Assembly (NCBI GenBank): GCA_023416315.1
Contig: JAEZIA010000356.1
Coordinates: 1-17,756, forward strand
Reading direction: 5' to 3'
DNA length: 17,756 nucleotides
Source of the DNA: Actinomycetes bacterium
Lineage (GTDB): Bacteria; Actinomycetota; Actinomycetes; Mycobacteriales; Mycobacteriaceae
Below, piece by piece: positions 14,018 through 17,756 of this stretch. The translations under genes were made by a program, and so were the position numbers. The first letter of the stretch is position 1; each line of letters starts with the position of its first letter. The notes beneath the pieces were generated by a model that searched no databases, was not told where the DNA came from, and saw only the letters and a program-made list of their open reading frames with translations.

Positions 14018-14908
14018 ATGCAAGTTCCTGGCCCATTCGAATACGAACGCGCTACCAGCGTCGACCACGCAGTCGGCCTGCTGGACCGACTGGGCGAGGG
14101 CGCATTCGTCGTCGCGGGTGGGCACAGCCTGCTGCCGATGATGAAGCTGCGCATCGCCAACCCGGAATACCTGATCGACATCAACGACCTGGCCGCCGAG
14201 TTGGGTTACGTGACTGTCGAACCCACCCTGGCCCGACTCGGCGCGATGACCCGGCACCGCGAGGTACTCGAGTCGACTCCGCTGCTGCAGGTCTGCCCGA
14301 TCTTCGCCGATGCCGAACGGGTGATCGCAGATCCGGTGGTGCGCAACCGCGGCACCGTCGGCGGCTCACTGTGCCAGGCCGATCCCGCCGAGGACCTGTC
14401 GACGGTCTGCGAAATTCTCGACGCGGTGATCGTGGCCCGTGGTCCGGCCGGCCAGCGCGAGATCGCCATCGACGACTTCATCCTCGGACCGTACGAGACC
14501 GCACTGGCCCACAACGAGATCCTCATCGAGGTCCGGATCCCACTGCGGCACAACACCTCCAGCGCGTACGCCAAGGTGGAGCGCCGGGTGGGGGACTGGG
14601 CGGTGGCCGCAGCCGGCGCGGCGGTGACGCTCGATGGCGATCAGATCGTGGCGGGCCGGGTCGGGTTGACGGCGGTCAACGCCGACGCCGAGGGGCTGGC
14701 TGCCGTGCGCGACGCGCTGATCGGGTCGCCGCCGACCGAGGACACCTTCGCCGAGGCGGGCCGACTGGCCGCACAGGCCTGCGAGCCCGCCACCGACCAG
14801 CGCGGTACTGCCGACTACAAGCGTCACCTGGCCTCCGAGCTCACCATCCGCACCCTGCGTACCGCCGTCGAGCGGGTACGCGCGATCCCGGCACCGAAGG
14901 GGAATTGA
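14018..14908 (+). CDS. coxM: Aerobic carbon monoxide dehydrogenase, medium (FAD) subunit
   Basis: A 296-residue flavoprotein of the CO dehydrogenase/xanthine oxidase family. It passes electrons from the CoxS iron-sulfur clusters through FAD to a quinone or other acceptor. The two FAD-binding motifs that define CoxM are in the expected places: AGGHS (33-37) and TVGG (113-116), followed by the C-terminal CODH flavoprotein domain (from about residue 180). GAGG lies 7 nt before ATG 14018. The TGA shares a base with the coxS ATG (TGATG, 14906-14910), so the subunits are translationally coupled. It corresponds to Rv0375c of M. tuberculosis in gene order. Confidence 0.95.
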   Translation: MQVPGPFEYERATSVDHAVGLLDRLGEGAFVVAGGHSLLPMMKLRIANPEYLIDINDLAAELGYVTVEPTLARLGAMTRHREVLESTPLLQVCPIFADAERVIADPVVRNRGTVGGSLCQADPAEDLSTVCEILDAVIVARGPAGQREIAIDDFILGPYETALAHNEILIEVRIPLRHNTSSAYAKVERRVGDWAVAAAGAAVTLDGDQIVAGRVGLTAVNADAEGLAAVRDALIGSPPTEDTFAEAGRLAAQACEPATDQRGTADYKRHLASELTIRTLRTAVERVRAIPAPKGN

Positions 14909-15380
14909 TGCACGTCACGATGACTGTCAACGGCGAGCAGGTCGACGCCGAGATCGAACCCCGGATGCTGCTGGTGCACTTCCTGCGCGACCAGCTGCGG
15001 CTGACCGGAACCCATTGGGGCTGTGACACATCCAACTGCGGCACCTGTGTGGTGGCTGTGGACGGTGAACCGGTGAAGTCCTGCACGATGCTGGCCGCGA
15101 TGGCCTCCGGTCACGACATCCGCACCGTCGAGGGACTGGCCGATGGTGCCACCCTGGATCCGGTGCAGGAAGGTTTCATGCAGTGTCACGGCCTACAGTG
15201 CGGGTTCTGCACCCCGGGCATGATGATCACCGCCCGCGCCCTGCTGGACCGCAACCCCGACCCGACCGATGACGAGATCCGCGAGGCCATTTCGGGCCAG
15301 ATCTGCCGCTGCACCGGTTACACCACGATCGTCCGCTCGATCCGCTGGGCGGCCGAGCATGCCACTGCGGAGGTACAGGC

Positions 15381-15384
<4 letters not shown>
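14908..15384 (+). CDS. coxS: Aerobic carbon monoxide dehydrogenase, small (2x[2Fe-2S]) subunit
   Basis: A 158-residue ferredoxin-like subunit that carries electrons from the Mo/Cu site to FAD. The N-terminal plant-type cluster is ligated by Cys39, Cys44, Cys47 and Cys59 (GCDTSNCGTCVVAVDGEPVKSC minus its ends), and the C-terminal helical-domain cluster by Cys98, Cys101, Cys133 and Cys135 (LQCGFCTPG and QICRCTGY). All eight ligands are present. GAAGGGGA (14896-14903) is the ribosome site. The gene overlaps coxM by one base and coxL by four (GTGA, 15381-15384), as expected for equimolar subunits. It corresponds to Rv0374c in order. Confidence 0.96.

Positions 15385-17756
<2,372 letters not shown>

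Overview
The window is GC-rich, densely packed actinobacterial DNA, most like a Mycobacterium/Mycolicibacterium chromosome. The support for that is the gene content: an NhaA antiporter carrying a thioredoxin-like tail, an Rv1355c/MoeY-type protein, a P450, a mycobacterial-style sulfotransferase cassette, and a LysR-xdhC-coxM-coxS-coxL block in the same order as Rv0377 to Rv0373c of M. tuberculosis. These resemblances are from memory; no database was searched. I see no tRNA, rRNA, CRISPR array, transposase or attachment site, and no stretch over 300 bases lacks a gene.

Layout. (1) 1-1915, plus strand: the last codons of an unidentified gene, coupled by a 4-nt GTGA overlap to nhaA, which ends in a CPFC redox domain. 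(2) 1912-6118, minus strand: a probable operon in the order cytochrome P450, a 703-residue ThiF/E1-like plus nitroreductase-like fusion (MoeY-like), and a class I methyltransferase. It converges on nhaA so tightly that the two stop codons share one CTAG. (3) 6215-7078, plus strand: a second class I methyltransferase, divergent from the P450. (4) 7082-7969, minus strand: a short-chain dehydrogenase with a candidate leaderless promoter. (5) 8043-11750, plus strand: a tight four-gene cassette of SnoaL/NTF2-like protein, PAPS-type sulfotransferase, DUF1214-like protein and classical short-chain dehydrogenase. (6) 11823-12767, minus strand: a LysR regulator, 23 bp from divergent xdhC. (7) 12791-17756, plus strand: xdhC, coxM, coxS and coxL, encoding the maturation factor and the three subunits of a form I (AYACSFR) aerobic CO dehydrogenase. 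coxL runs off the right edge only a few codons short of its expected end.

How the genes fit together. Block 7 is a recognisable CO oxidation locus: CoxL binds Mo/Cu, CoxM binds FAD, CoxS carries two [2Fe-2S] clusters, XdhC/CoxI matures the cofactor, and LysR is the likely regulator. Block 5 looks like a small-molecule or lipid tailoring cassette (sulfation plus redox steps) of unknown substrate. Block 2, perhaps with block 3, combines an E1-like adenylation fold, an FMN-reductase fold, a P450 and methyltransferases, and is the best candidate for an undescribed biosynthetic or modifying system.

The most noteworthy non-gene signals are a possible bidirectional promoter with overlapping -10 hexamers between lysR and xdhC, a GATC-centred near-perfect palindrome just before coxM, and an abrupt rise to about 98% GC at third codon positions in the second half of coxL.
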